64,000 nt of DNA from Gordionus sp. m RMFG-2023 (GCF_954871325.1 NC_088775.1:10207561-10271560); one strand, 5' to 3'. Positions 37,120 through 50,308 are shown, numbered from the stretch's first letter. Translations and numbers: made by a program. The notes: a model not told the origin generated them from the letters alone.

Positions 37120-37335
37120 ATGAAATTTTCATATATATATTATGTATGGAATCTACGGGAATTATATACTGAGTGCTTGAGGGGCCTCACTAGCCTTTAC
37201 CATCTCAAGGGATCTAAAAAAGTTTTGGCACTATCTATTTTGCTGTCCTGTTTATCCCTCGCCTGGCCGGTTTTCCTTACAATATCTAATATTATCATAT
37301 TCAAATTTTCACTTTCGTTATTTTTTATATATAAT
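37120..37335 (+). pseudogene. Coding-looking fragment, weakly TMCO4/DUF726-like
   Basis: The plus strand encodes WNLRELYTECLRGL and KVLALSILLSCLSLAWPVFL. This recalls the region before the IDNPW motif of TMCO4-type proteins (a WE..xL..LG stretch, then a hydrophobic LSxLxAALxWPAxLL stretch). The diagnostic DNPW is absent, no splice borders fit, and the match is from memory. It may be a decayed exon or chance. Confidence 0.2.
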
Positions 37336-38084
37336 ATATATGCTAACGTCATGTTTTTCAGTCATTGTGTTATTTTTCAACTTTAAATAATTTTTTTGAT
37401 TGCATTTTATAAATCCTAAGAATTAAATTTTACCAGAAATGTATATATCAGCAAGCTTAGAATACCCTTCACTATGAATTTCAGAAAATTTAGCGGCGAC
37501 GTTTTGATCATTTAAAATTTATCTAAAATAATTTTGGAAAATTTGATGTAAATTATATTAAGCTCAAATGCTCCAAGGTTTTCTAAAAATTACAGAGTGG
37601 GTTTTTCTACACATGCTGGAATTTATTTTCAGCAAAGAAATATTCTTAAAATATGAAAAAAAACGTTTAAAAAAATGACTTAAAGTTGGAAAAATAGTGC
37701 ATTCTCTAGTTAAGGACGGTCTGATCTCTGTTCCAGATCGGAATGATACACACTGGGTTGACCCTTGTCCTCAAATTAAGGACCACCAGATCAATATTTA
37801 AAAATTTTTTTTTGATATTTCCTAATTTAATTCCTTTTGATGGAAAATGGAAATTATAGAATTGTTCCAGATAGAAAATTTTATATTTATATTTATTAGT
37901 AAATGGATTGTATTATTTATGGCAACTGTCAACAAAAATCTCATCACATTCTACTTATATGAATTTTAATTTACAGAACAATAGATTTCACCATAAACAC
38001 ATTTGTGAATTTTTACAATAGTAATATTCACTTTCACCTTAAATCTGGTAAAAATTCCTAATTCATGAGCCTACCAGACCTCAG

Positions 38085-40900
38085 CACAGCACCTACCAAA
38101 TGTAACTGCCCATTATGTAATAAACTTATTAAAATAACCAAATTGGGGTTATTACCATCTCATCGTAACCAAATATAATGTGTCCTCAATCTGGGTCACC
38201 CATCTTATCACCAGCTATTCCTCGAACCCTTAATGCCTTTTCTGCTCTTGCCCTCATAACTAAACCCATAGTCATTATTCCCACATCATTGGCTGATGTG
38301 CTCACTAGCCCAATATTCCCTACCTCCACTGTCACAAATGCTTCGACGTTTGACCCAGCCGACTCCACAAATGTAGAAATATTTTTAACGACACCAAAAC
38401 CATTTGTAATTTCATGAATACCTAAGGGAACAAGGCTTCAAGTTGCGAGACACCTGTCGAAAAACATGATTTCCTTGTTAAATAATTATTCTTATGTAAA
38501 ACACAAAAGACATCCTGTCATTTGCTTTTACTACCTTACAAGTTCCTGATCCTGCTAGCAAAAAATCCCTGTCCCGGCAAATTAAGGATTCTACCATCTA
38601 CCCCTCCCCCCCATCAATCACATTACCACATCTTTTAAGAGTGATGACACAGATAAAAATATAAATCACAAAAATGACCTGCTCACCAAGACCAGGCTAA
38701 TATCTAAAAAATTGAATGACCTAAATGTTAAATCCGCCATACGTCTGGCAACCTTTGAAAATAAGCTGGCTCCCTACGATCTAGCAACTTATCAGGCTCT
38801 TCTCCTAAAACACCGCTCACGCGATTTTAAGAACGAAATACCCACTTACCCTGAATCTCCTCTAATGGCGGCCACTAATACCCCAGGCGACGTTAGAAGG
38901 GCTATTTTCTCCTTCAAACGCCCTTCCTCACCTGGGTTTGATGGGTTTCGCCCAATATTCCTACAGGATATAACCGCACCTTACACAATACAACAATGTG
39001 ACGTTTTAGAAAAAATTATCCAACTAATTAACAATATTCATACTGGGGGCATACCACTCGCCATTATTCCACTCCTATACGGAGTTAAACACATCGTTCT
39101 CCATAAACTCAATAAATATATTAGCCTAACTATTGGTACCACTTGGCGCCGATTAACCGCCAAGCTAGTAGTTAACAGATTATTGTTCACAATATCCAAT
39201 CACCTTTGCCCAAATTAATTAGTAGTCAATGTAAAAGGTGGATGTGAGGTATCCCTTCACATGACCCGGAGGTTTCTGCAAACAGGCCCCACCAACGATA
39301 TCCTAGTCAAAATAGACTTCTCAAACGCCTATAACTCTCTAAGGCGTGGGGCGTTCCTAAATCCTATCCTCACCCTCTACTCAGAATACTCACAATTTAT
39401 CTTTAATTGTTATGCTAGCCCCTCGCATCTTCAATTCGGAGATAGATTGATTCCTTCTTGCACTGGGATACAACAAGGTACCTTCTAGGTATACTTTAAT
39501 GACCAATGCAAGCTAAATCTTCATAACTGGTATATCGACGATGGTATACTAGGTGGCCCATCGGCTAAAGTTATGAAGGCAATCCAGATAATAAAATCCA
39601 GCGGACTGCGAACTAATCTCGACAAGAGCAAATATTATCCTCTTGGGATCATCGACCACGATACTTGTTCAATCATACACCATTGAATGCTTTAACACAT
39701 CTCGGATCTCAGTAGGTAAAGACGAGTCCTTTATTAAGTTCTTCTCCGATATTTTAAGAGAGATAGCTCTCATGCGCGATACACTATCCCGTCTCCCAGC
39801 TCACCAAGCTATCTTCCTATTAAAGAAATACCTTCTAATTCCAAGAATTTTATATACACTCCGATCGTCACGAATCTCTTATACGATGTCAACCTTGCTG
39901 CGCATGAACTAGAGATTAAACGCCTCACAGAAAATATTCAATTTTTAATTTGGAGACCTATCTTGGTTACAGGCTACCTTACCAACTAAATCTGGCGGCA
40001 TTGGCATAAGGTCACCTTCCCTACTTCCGTTAGTGCGTTCATATCCTTTCGCCTGTTCTGCGAGCCCATTATACACACACTCTCAAAACATCCTGACCCC
40101 TTACTCATACGGGCAATTGATCTATGGAAGTCTCTCATTAGTCGATCCTCCATCGTCGACACTACAAAATGATTTGGATAAACCTCTAGTTCTCAACTCC
40201 GTTGCATACCTTAAATCGAGGAGCCAACCCGAGGACCATTCTCAACTCTTCTTCATTTCAGCACATAGTGGATACGAATTTCTCGAGGTTTCCTATCGAA
40301 AAACCTTGACCAGCTCCTAAGCAATGATGAATTATGTTAAACCATCCTTCTTAGACTTAATTGCGATATGATAATGCCTTATCACTGTATCCTCTGTCAA
40401 ACGTTGATCAACTCCAAAGGTCTTCACTCTCTACATTGCAAGCACTGTAGAGGCAGACTCAAAAATGCAATGATACCATTGCCAGGGCCTTAAAATCTAC
40501 CGGCATCCCATCAACCCTCTAACCTACTGGCCTTTACAATTCCGATGGTAAGCGGCCTGATGGTTCGACTATGATCCCTTAGAAGAGGTAGGAATTCCCA
40601 ACCTGGGATTTCTCATGCTTTGATCCTCTTACCCCTTCCAATATAAATAGAGATGCCATACTAGATGCCGAGGTGAATAAACTAGCTATATATTCCCTGC
40701 CAATTATATATTCCTACCATTAATCGCCACGACTCTAATGTCTTTCGGCTCTCATGTCCTGACCTTCTTTAAATAGTTGGGAAAACGGATCTCTGTTAGA
40801 ACCTATGATCCCAAATAGGGATTCTACACGCCAAAGATTATCCATAAACATAATAAAATACAACTCTCTCAGCTTTATACTTTCAATGTCAGAAACCCCC
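38085..40900 (+). mobile_element. Decayed LINE with finger, RT and endonuclease-like end
   Basis: In order: a C2H2-type finger (CNCPLC...LLPSHRN, near 38100); an RT N-terminal region with SFKRPSSPGFDGFRP (near 38910) and WRRLTAKL; an RT core with VKIDFSNAYNSLRR (39308), GIQQG (39464) and WYIDDG (39522). A Cys/His cluster CILCQTLINSKGLHSL (near 40390) and DGKRPDGSTMIP (near 40545) follow, the latter resembling the PD-D/E-K-like endonuclease region of non-LTR elements. A tail TRQRLSINIIKYNSL (40825) closes it. In-frame stops lie at 39216-39218 and 39486-39488, about 25 residues are missing between GIQQG and YIDDG, and the frame changes several times after 39680. Inactive. GC content is well above the surroundings. 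Confidence 0.75.
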
Positions 40901-41289
40901 CTAATTGAACATTCTATGCATAGGAAAGACTTTGGCTATTTTGCTCCCAATTATAATGTTAACACTAAAAGGGAACTTGACTTTCAATATAAAAGATAGC
41001 AAGAATTAATGACTTTATATAATTATGATTTAATATATTTTTATTATGTGTACATTATTATTCGCTATTTATTTACTAATATATTATGTGGAAAATAATG
41101 CCTTACTTATACTACAATATTTAGATTTATTCCGATTTTATAATCCTATTAAATATAAAAATATTTTTTATAACTATATCAAATCAAATATGAATATTAT
41201 AACAAATAATGCAACTATTTCATTTAAAAGTAAAGTGCTTTTTTAACGAGCTTTTTGTTTTCGTACCGTTACCAACAATGTAACAAGGT

Positions 41290-41880
41290 AGCCCAAATCT
41301 AGTGAAATAATTTGGCAGATCATTTATTATACTCGCTGAATTAATATGTGCTAAATCGGCGATTTCAGTCTATTTAGTAAAGGCGTATACGAAATTAAAA
41401 AATGCCTTACAGAAATGGGGTCTGATGATTATTACGTTCTTACGATAAAAATATCTTTCTATGCGGGAAGGAGATGCGAGACAGGAGATCAGCTAAATCT
41501 AGTAAAGGTTTTTATTGCTTACCGCAACAATCCAAATGCCACTACGGGTAATCTCCTGTAGAAGGATGTTTGGTTTGCCATTCAGAATGACGTTTGATCA
41601 GTGGAAATTCACGAGAGAAAGACCAGAAAACTTATAGGAACAAAAATATTATAAAGACAGAAACGTTGAGTCTCGTGATATTGAAAATAATCAAAATGTT
41701 TATATAGAAAACGAGAGGGTCGCAAGTCATCGTAAAATTGCTCTGTATGTTGTTGAGTCCTATGACAGAATAAAAAAAACAAGCATATTGAACAACGGAG
41801 AAATGTTCACGTCAAGTAAAGTAAATACCTATAACAATGATGGAAGACTTAGACTGCGTAGATGATAAACGAATGACTTT
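41290..41880 (+). mobile_element. Gypsy-type integrase fossil, C-terminal part
   Basis: A segment with VFIAYRNNPNATTGN matches the region after the catalytic core of gypsy-type integrases (YRN.PH.TTG.SP). It is followed by a linker and a charged, small beta-domain-like tail near 41690-41870. No LTRs were found nearby. It is broken at several points and old. Confidence 0.5.
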
Positions 41881-43637
41881 AAAAAAAGGGTTTTGAAACC
41901 CCCATCATGCCACCATGTCTAAATATTAATAAAATATCGATCAGGATTACGGTGCTAGGACTCAAAAATAATTTAAAAACCGGTGCGGATGATGGTCTTT
42001 AACAAAAAAGATAAACAAATACAACATCTATCAATGGGCATTTTTCCTCTAACACCTTCTTATTTTAAAAACATTAGCCCATAAAATACGAATCTACACA
42101 TTGGAAGTCAAAGAATTCCTTTATTTTAAGACACAAATTGAAATAATTATAAACACTGCAAGTTTTTAGGGGATCAATTATGATTTTCATAATCGTATAC
42201 TCTCCCCTCTCCCCCTTATCTTGATTTTATCATATAAAATATTTATTTGAAATGGTAAATATTATAGAGAAATTTTTTGAAGACAAGATCCTATCGGTCA
42301 TTGTCGCGTATTCATCTATAGTTCAATCGTTCTTGTTCCATTATTGATCGAATGCATGTTTTAACACCTTCCGTCTAGAATGATCTATTAAATGAATACG
42401 ACTTAAAGAATATAGTTAACGCGATTTTTTAAATTCATTTATCTATCTAAAATTAAATAAATGACATAACCGTTAAAAAGAATAATTATGCTTAACCAGA
42501 AAAATTAGAGGGAACAATATAACATTTGATTAGAGTCATTCAAGATGATAGAAAACTAATTTGTTCTTTTATTTGTGATTTTTATTTTATCGTCGCATGA
42601 AAATTATAATATTTTATTTCCACATTTTATAATTTTACAGGAGAGCAGTTTTAAAAAATTAAATATCTAATGTTTTCAATAGGATTGCTAGGCTAATATC
42701 GGATTTAATTTGAATTATATTATAAATATTTAGGATTTTTTAAGATGGTATAATTATAAAAAATTGATTCATATATTAAAGTCATTTTTGACAAAACGTG
42801 GATATAGAATAACCTAATTCTCATGCGACGTTATATAAATTGCAAAATAATTTATTTACCTCAAATAATTTTAAAAAATAAATAAAAATCAGCTCTTAAT
42901 TCTGATAAAGAACTACTAAAAGATTCGATAACAGCCTATTCTGTTATAGCCAAAATTGATTTTTACAAGAAATTTGAAATATTTGAACCCCATTAATAAT
43001 AATTTTTGAAATACAAACATACAAATGATTATATCAAATTTTAAAATATATATAATCTTTTTTTGCTTCACCACATCTCGGTCATCTATATTTTATAAAT
43101 ATGTGAAATTTTCTATCAATGTAGCAGTCATTTTTTCTGTTCAATCTTTATATACATCGAAAATTCTCCAAAGATTAACCCAGTCCTGCTCGTTCATAAT
43201 AGGCACTGCCCATATTTTTTCTAAACTCAACTATAATTTTTTAGAGTTAAACCCTTTTGGAGGCATTCATCTAATTATTCTATTTCCAGTGCGTTCTATT
43301 TTATCTAAGTAAGCTATACAGCGGGCGAGGACTTAATTTTAAAATGTGTTCTTTCATTTCGAGGGGAGCCAACTCATGGAACTCTTTTAAACACATCAAA
43401 TTCTTGAAAGATCAGCTATTGCATTGTATATTAATTCCAAATCTAAGTAACAAAATTAGTCCACATATAGCTTTATTTGTGCTGCAGTAAATTTTTTTTT
43501 ATTTATTGGACTGTAGTAAAAAAGTATGACCTTTTAAGGAAAGCGGAAAATATTAAGCGCTATAGGAAAAAGAAAAATAAAATTGCGCTATTCTTGAAAA
43601 GAATATTTATAAAAACATTTGAAAAACTTACTCTGCA
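41881..43637. other. Intergenic sequence
   Basis: No supported gene. An open stretch at 43025-43312 (plus) has no recognisable features and is probably chance. Confidence 0.4.
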
Positions 43638-43875
43638 TTTATAGTAAACGCGTTATCTTCAAGCATTGAGTTATTTAATGCAGCGTTATTACAGCTGATT
43701 CAGTTTTAAAAACTAATTAAAGATAAAGCTAAAATAGAAGCAATTCAAAAATCATATATATCTTTTTAGCGTTCACTATTATTTTTATTATGGCATCGCA
43801 TATTTTTTATAACGCATCGCAGCACATGTTTTTCAAATTTTATCATAGCGTTTGAAGTAACGTGTTTACTATAAA
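43638..43875. mobile_element. Miniature inverted-repeat element, third family
   Basis: The ends are TTTATAGTAAACGCGTTATC and, inverted, TTTATAGTAAACACGTTACT. The interior contains ACAGCTGATTC, shared with the probable copy at 57914-58117. Non-coding. Confidence 0.55.
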
Positions 43876-44051
43876 TAAGTCTTTAATAATTTAATTTTGT
43901 CAATCCAAAATAAATGTTAAACAAAGTCCAAATCCGACTAAATCGAGAGAATATTTATCCGAGATCGACCTACCGGAGTTCTGTTGGTCGTTGGACTCGA
44001 ATTGGATTTAAACTTGAAACTGTTTGTAGCTCTTTCACACACCTTTTTTAG

Positions 44052-44355
44052 AAATTTCTGAGGATGATTTTAAAGAAATAGAAGAAAAAATAGACAGGTA
44101 GTTTTATCAGTATATTTAAAAAAAAGGCATTATAAATTTTAAAAATATGTCTATCCTTATTTCATATCATTCCCATGTAAGGAATAAAGAAGTTATCCTA
44201 ACCCCTTCCCCTTATTTTGTCCTGTTTATTAATCAGATTTAATTTCTTGTATTTTTTCCTATAGGTGGGATCTACCACACCCTACTGGTTACACATTTGG
44301 TAAGAGGAGAGGTGGCCAAAGATATCTTCAAGAATTTGTTTGCCGTAAAATTTAA
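44052..44355 (+). CDS. Possible last two exons of an unrecognised gene
   Basis: Exon 44052-44097 (acceptor TTTTTTAG, donor CAG/GTAGTT) encodes ISEDDFKEIEEKID. It joins in phase to 44265-44355 (acceptor TTTTTTCCTATAG), which encodes WDLPHPTGYTFGKRRGG and RYLQEFVCRKI before a TAA stop at 44353-44355. The charged helix followed by a basic tail looks coding, and the acceptors are good. I do not recognise the protein and found no upstream exons. A chance arrangement cannot be excluded. Confidence 0.3.
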
Positions 44356-44474
44356 CGTTTATTTAATGTGATGTACCTTTTTTAAATAATGATATCTCAA
44401 GTTATAAAATTTATGTATTGTGGGACTTGTTTTGTTATAATAATTTGTGGAAATAGGTAATGTGTGCACTAATT

Positions 44475-44676
44475 AGTGTTGTTAAACGGCTCAATTTGAG
44501 CCGATTTTAAAAATGGCTAACTCAATATTTTATCCAGGAAAATGTCTAAGCGATTTTGCTAATAGATGTCCAAACTTTTGTGCCATCTATGAGTAAAATT
44601 AGGTTTGCGCAATATTCCGAATAAAATATCGAGTTAGCCATTTTTAAAATCGAATCAAATCTAGCCGTTTAACACT
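44475..44676. mobile_element. Palindromic miniature element copy
   Basis: Runs from AGTGTTGTTAAACGGCTCAA to the inverse ending AACACT, with the family's central segments. It is slightly shortened relative to the 221-bp form. Confidence 0.75.
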
Positions 44677-44859
44677 AACTCTAATTTAACAAATCAATCA
44701 CATTCATAGTTGTTAAAGTAGAGCTCTGGTTTTATTTGTATTTGTAGCGATAGCTAGCGTGCTTTTTTTGAGAGTACAATTAGCAAAGTATTTGTATTAT
44801 GAAATCTAATCGGAATTAGGATTTAGTATTTATAATCTTAGATCAGAAACAGAGATTAA

Positions 44860-46560
44860 TGATATCGAATGATACAAATAATATTACAGTGGAAAAAGAT
44901 AGTGTTCTTAATAATAATATTGTTATTATATGAATAAAACATCAAAGCTGAATGTGATTCATTGTTTATTATTTCACCAATATTTTTATTGTTTAAATGG
45001 CCTTCTTTTTCCATTCTTCCATTGAAATCCCTGTACAGATTAGGCGTATATGGTAATGTTGTATATATTTTCATAGAATAGCTTTATTAAAATTTTATTA
45101 TTTGTTAGAAAATATAAATATTCACTACAGTGAAAATTTTAGAAATGAAAATAAAACTCTAATTGGTTCAGTATATAATTAAATATTTTACTTAAAAATG
45201 GGAATTTCAAAATGAACCCTTTTTTAGGTATTTTAAAAAAAAATTCAAAATTTTCATGGGGCTCTTCAAATATTTCAGGGGGCTTATGTCACTGTGTGCT
45301 CCCGCCTCACCTCCCCCCCCTCTTTGTGACTCTACTGTGAAACAATACTTTTCGAGAAAATTATACGTCTTTTCATATTGGAAATATGACAGGTGAATTT
45401 TTAAAAATGCTCTTCTGTAATTTAAGATAAGGAAACACTATAATTCTCAGCCAGTACTTTTTTGAAAATTATAGATTTTAGATAGCCATTAGATCTCAAA
45501 GTTAGATTATAAATAAATCATTAATTTTTTGAAACTTTAGATAAAGCCCATGAGTATTAGATTATAGGTAAGACTTTACCTAAATTAATTTTCTAATATT
45601 TACTGCAAACCTAATACTACAATCAGTTATTCTTGATTTATGTTTTTTTCCTACTAATTTTTTTTATTGAGCAATTAAAATACTATTAATTCTTAATGAT
45701 ATCATATGACGAATAAAAAAAATTCATTATTAAAAGGTAAAGACAGAAACTTAAACTATAAATCAATTTAATAAAATAAATTTAATTATGATGATTAATG
45801 CATGATATTTTTATTCAAATTGTATATAACAGTTATTTCTGATTTACATTTTCATTTCTCATCAGATCAGTCGGCCTTTGGCTAATTATTGAACAATTAC
45901 TATAATTCTGGATTTCGTCATATTGTGTAAACTAAAATTCAAAAAAAATATTAAAATAAAATTATTTTTTAAAAAATCAACTTTTAGATATATCATAAAT
46001 AATGACTTGATTGGCCTTATATTAGTGATCACGAATAAAAATAAGTGTGGGATTTGAAAAATTGCAAGCCATGTTTAAAAGGAGTTAAGGAAGAATTTAG
46101 CGAATGGCATATAATGGGTTACCTTCAGAAACCCTAAAACCATTAGGTAACCCGATAATAGAAGTGTGCAAGGGGGCTGGTGAATTAAAGGTATTACTGA
46201 AATAACGAGCGAGCGAGTCGATTTAACATATTTTATGTGCGGAATGAGCAGATCGGACTTTTTGAAAATAATGGGCAGGCGGATTATTTATTCCAGCCAT
46301 TTAGACCTTTAACCGATCCCTACCAATAAATCTTATAGAGCTTAAAATCAGCTATTAAACAATATTTCTAGATTGATCAATATTCTCCAACCTATAAAAA
46401 AATGCCCCTGTTCTTGAAGCTTTCAGTGGTACAAAAGAAAAAATGAAATTCCAATTCTGAACCACTGTTGAATACTTTCGCCAAATTCCTGCATTAGTTC
46501 CCTTAGAAAGACGAATTATCCGATGCAATATAACGAATGCAAACCATATCACAAATAAAT
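44860..46560. other. Intergenic sequence
   Basis: No supported gene. Near 45280-45350 a GGGGGCTTATGTCACTG piece resembles the end of the hAT-like elements at 13.2-16.2 kb. A 9-bp GGGTTACCT/AGGTAACCC hairpin lies at 46116-46153. Confidence 0.35.
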
Positions 46561-46568
46561 CTTCTTAG

Positions 46569-46779
46569 TTTCCTCAAACATGACACACCTCTAAAACAGC
46601 ATTCAAACTACATAAATGAACTATTTAACAAACCCAATATATCAGCACAAACAAGAGCTCAAAAAATACATTTGTAGACAACCATAGATGAAAGGACTAA
46701 CATTATTAAAGAGGATGTAAAGCAGAGTGATCAAACTAAGGTGGAAAAATATAAATTGATACCATGGGGTGATGACTGA
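46569..46779 (+). pseudogene. Coding-looking exon with one stop, unrecognised
   Basis: After the acceptor TCTTCTTAG, the plus strand encodes FLKHDTPLKQHSNYINELF and NKPNISAQTRAQKIHL. An in-frame TAG follows, then TTIDERTNIIKEDVKQSDQ and KLIPWGDD before a TGA at 46777-46779. Composition is protein-like over about 70 codons. I do not recognise it. It could be a pseudogene, or the TAG could lie in an unrecognised intron. Confidence 0.3.
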
Positions 46780-47791
46780 TGAGAATCATGACTGTGGCAG
46801 ATCTGATATTTTATTGATTCTTTTAAATATATAGCAGTAGCTTTGTGAAAAAGAGTTAAAGCAAAGTGGAGGGTTAACATTTAATTTTTTTTTCCAATAA
46901 CAACAAAAAAGGGGGGGGAATAAAATTTTATCCAAAAATTAGCAAAAAATGAAAAATCTAAAATAGTTTTAATAAGGGGAAATGGCAGAGATTCTGAATA
47001 GTTGGTCAAAAAATTTTGAGAAGTTCACCATTTTTAGGGGGTGGGCTTTCCTATGAACTTTGAACATACCTAAGACGTTTTAACCATATCAAATCAATTT
47101 TTTTTTCTCATGCCATAAGAATCGTTATGGCAACTTATCTGTAGCCTATCTTTTCGATTTCCCTCCTATTTTCGAAGGAAAAGACAGAAACCCTGAATAT
47201 ACGACATTATAATATTTTTAATTTAAATTTTAGCAGAAAAAATTTATATGTAAATATCGCTTTTATTTCAAGGAAAAAATACAAAACTTTATTTTATTAA
47301 TAATATTTTTTTTAAAAATTATTTATTGGTTATTTGGCAAAAAAATTTGATTTTCAACACCTTAAGAAATAAAAATATTTTTTTCTTATTTAATTTTTTT
47401 TAGAGAAAATGTCAAAATTTTTTAAATATTATTTTTGACAAGATGATTAAAAAATTAATTACTATTCAATTTGATTTTCTTTATAGATTTCTAATTTCAA
47501 GAGATGATCATCAAAATTATATTTCTTTTTAAATAAATAATTACTTTTGCATAAATTATGATGTTGGAAGGATATACTAAAATATATAGTATAATTGTGT
47601 ATAAATTTATTTAAAAAAAATTTATTATCCATAAAATTTATTTTTATTTTCGACCCAAAGATACTTTAAGTAAAAAAAATTGATTAAAAAATATCCTCCT
47701 ATAAGTAAGTGAATTGAAAATTATAATACATTTTATTTAAATTGAATTTTAAAATGATATATATAATATGATTAAAATAAAATTGGGTTTA

Positions 47792-47962
47792 ATGTTGTTA
47801 AACGGCTCAATTTGGTCCATTATTAAATTAAGATTTTAGCCTAATATTAAACAAGCCTGGTGATTTTGTTAATAGATGTCAACCTTTCTGCCATCTATGA
47901 GCAAAATCTCCGGGCTTGCTTAATATTTTTTGGCTAAAATATTGGGTAAGCCGTTTAAGACT
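47792..47962. mobile_element. Palindromic miniature element, diverged copy
   Basis: ATGTTGTTAAACGGCTCAA starts the left arm; the centre has AATAGATGTCAACC and the right arm decays near 47960. A G-rich run follows directly. Confidence 0.55.
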
Positions 47963-47981
47963 ATCATAAGTATTATTAACA

Positions 47982-48010
47982 GGAGGGGTGGGGGGGGGGG
48001 GGGTGGGGGG
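47982..48010 (+). other. G-rich run with G-quadruplex potential
   Basis: An almost pure G tract of about 28 bases, broken by single A or T bases. Four or more G-runs are adjacent, so a quadruplex could form on this strand. Confidence 0.6.
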
Positions 48011-48365
48011 TTAATAACGGTTTTGTTTTTACAAAATAAGATAAACTAAAACCCTGTGAGTTGGCTCGAAACCAGATCCGGCCAATTTTTATTTCAAGAG
48101 ATCGAACTGGGTTAGGGCTTAAATATTTTTAAAGGTATATGGTCATTATTTTCAGTTTTAAATTTATTTGTTTGAAAACATTTTTTTTTCGAATTCGGAA
48201 AATAAATTTGATTTTGCATAAAAATATATTCCAGAATGTGTAGAATGCGCGCCTTATAAATTTCTGACAATTTTTTGAACCTATTCTCATAGATTTTCTT
48301 AAATATAAATAAAAATTTATTCCAAGATTCTTGATAAAGTTTTACAAATTGGTAGGATTGGGTCT

Positions 48366-48526
48366 GGTGTTAAACAGTTCAATTTTTAAAAATGCCGAGA
48401 AATTTAGAAATTTTTCTCATAGATGGAAGGAAGGTTTCAACATCTATTAACAAAATCATGAGACTTGCGTAATATTATTTATGTTAAAATCTTAATTTAG
48501 GCGAAATCGAGCCGATTAGCAACATT
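48366..48526. mobile_element. Palindromic miniature element, very diverged copy
   Basis: GGTGTTAAACAGTTCAA at left and GAGCCGATTAGCAACATTA at right frame the family's central CATCTATTAACAAAATC segment. Ends are eroded. Confidence 0.5.
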
Positions 48527-49986
48527 ATTTCGGTATAATCATCGGATATTTTAAATTAAATAAATCCTCTTATATGAATCATTTAGTGGTGAGTTTTACC
48601 CCAGTTTAGTCAGGTGATGATACTTTATAAAGACCATGATTAGGCCTTGTTGGGATCAGTTTTTTTTATCGTGTGGTGCAAAAATATATTGCTTTTTTTT
48701 TGAAAAAACGTTGCCAAAAGGGAATGACCCAAGTAATTTCAAATTTTTTTGGAGAGTATATTTAAGTTTCTTCGAGATTAAGATCATTTAGTCTCTATAT
48801 AAATTATTTTCAGAATCTAATGTCTTGCCCCAATTCTTTTTAATATGATGGGTATCAGATTAAATTTTTTGGGTTAAAGAGGGATCCGTTAAGATAGGTA
48901 ATATTTTCTTTAGTCAAAGCTCTCCTAAGTCTTTTGGAATATCATACCCAGAATCCTATATTTGTTTAATAGCTCTTAAGAATTAGCGTTGAGACAGTGT
49001 TTTATGATAAAACAAATCTAATTAAAATAGATCGTCTTTTGATATTATTTGATAGTCTAAAAAAATCGTCAGTTTTCATCAAATGAATTAGCATAAGCGT
49101 AATATCTTTAGTCCCATTTTTAATAGGTGAGCAATTAAACGTCCGCTTAAAGCTTAAAAAGCTTCCTTTTTTACGCTACCCGATGTAAATATAAAAACGT
49201 TATTAATTAAATATTTGCAAATAATTTTTAATGATCATCTTGTCTTTAATGACGCGTGGATAATTTCCGAAAGACCAATTTTTCTAAATATAATTTATAT
49301 AATTTTAATAATTATAGAAAAATTCGTTAAAATACCCTACTCTTCCATTTATTTATTTATCTTATTTTTGCATCGATTTTTTTTACCTTTTTTTGAAATC
49401 TCATTATAACGGATGTTAAAATTACTGATCCAAGATAGTGGATTTGGATGTTGACCATGATTTTGATTAAATTTATTGACAACAAATAAAGGGACACTCT
49501 AAATTTAGAAAAACATATATATTTAAAAAAGAAAAGTAAAAAAAATTTGCTAGTTATTCCTTATCAAAGTTTTTCTCTAATTGATATGTTAAATTTAAAA
49601 ATACGTTATTTAAAAGTTATATTAATTAAACTGTATAAAATATATACCTATAATGTCGAACTGTATAATAAACTAAATTTGAATAAACATGATTAGAATT
49701 CTTTTTTTATAATCCTACTAATCAGTCCAGGTTCGGGTAGGCTAGATTCTAATATGCTTCGTCCTTGATGGACGCGTCTGATATTTATAATAAAAAGAAC
49801 TAGGCAAAGCTTTGACGTATGGTTATGCTTATGGCACGTTGATATCAATGTCATTCATATTTGCATTGATTATTCATTTATTAGAATATTATGAAGTCCG
49901 CCTGCAGCTGACTTCAATATATGTACACTTTTGATAAAAGAATCGTAAGCCCGGGTTTATCAATGTTATATATTATATATATATAT
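48527..49986. other. Intergenic sequence
   Basis: No supported gene or repeat recognised. Confidence 0.4.
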
Positions 49987-50308
49987 CAGAGACCTGCAGG
50001 CCCGGCCAAGTTGTATTTTAATTTTTTTTAAATTTACCCGGGCTGGGCCTATAAATTTTTTTAAAAAAAGATGAGCCGGGCCGTATATTTTAAAACATAA
50101 ATTTTAAATCGCCATTTTAGCTGTAAAAATTTTAAAAAAATAAAATATATTTTTAAAAAATCCGGGCCGTGCCTGAAAATTATCTTTAAAAAACCCGGGC
50201 CGGGCCGAAAAAAATTTTTAAAAAAAATCAGGGCCGGGCCGAAAAAATTTTTCAAAAAATAATCCGGGTCGGGCCGGGCCGTACAAATGGCACCTCTGCA
50301 GGTCTCTG
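49987..50308. mobile_element. hAT-type miniature element, copy 5
   Basis: Nearly perfect ends CAGAGACCTGCAGGCC and, inverted, CAGAGACCTGCAGAGG. ATATATAT flanks both sides, which fits an 8-bp duplication but is low-complexity. The interior is a series of GGGCCGGGCC blocks separated by A/T runs. This is the cleanest copy in the window. Confidence 0.8.

Noticed and set aside
38186-38417. Open frames on both strands at 38.2-38.4 kb
   Set aside because: They are out of frame with the LINE's finger and RT and arise from its GC-richer composition.
46116-46153. GGGTTACCT/AGGTAACCC hairpin
   Set aside because: A 9-bp stem with a 20-base loop and no context; compatible with chance in a window of this size.
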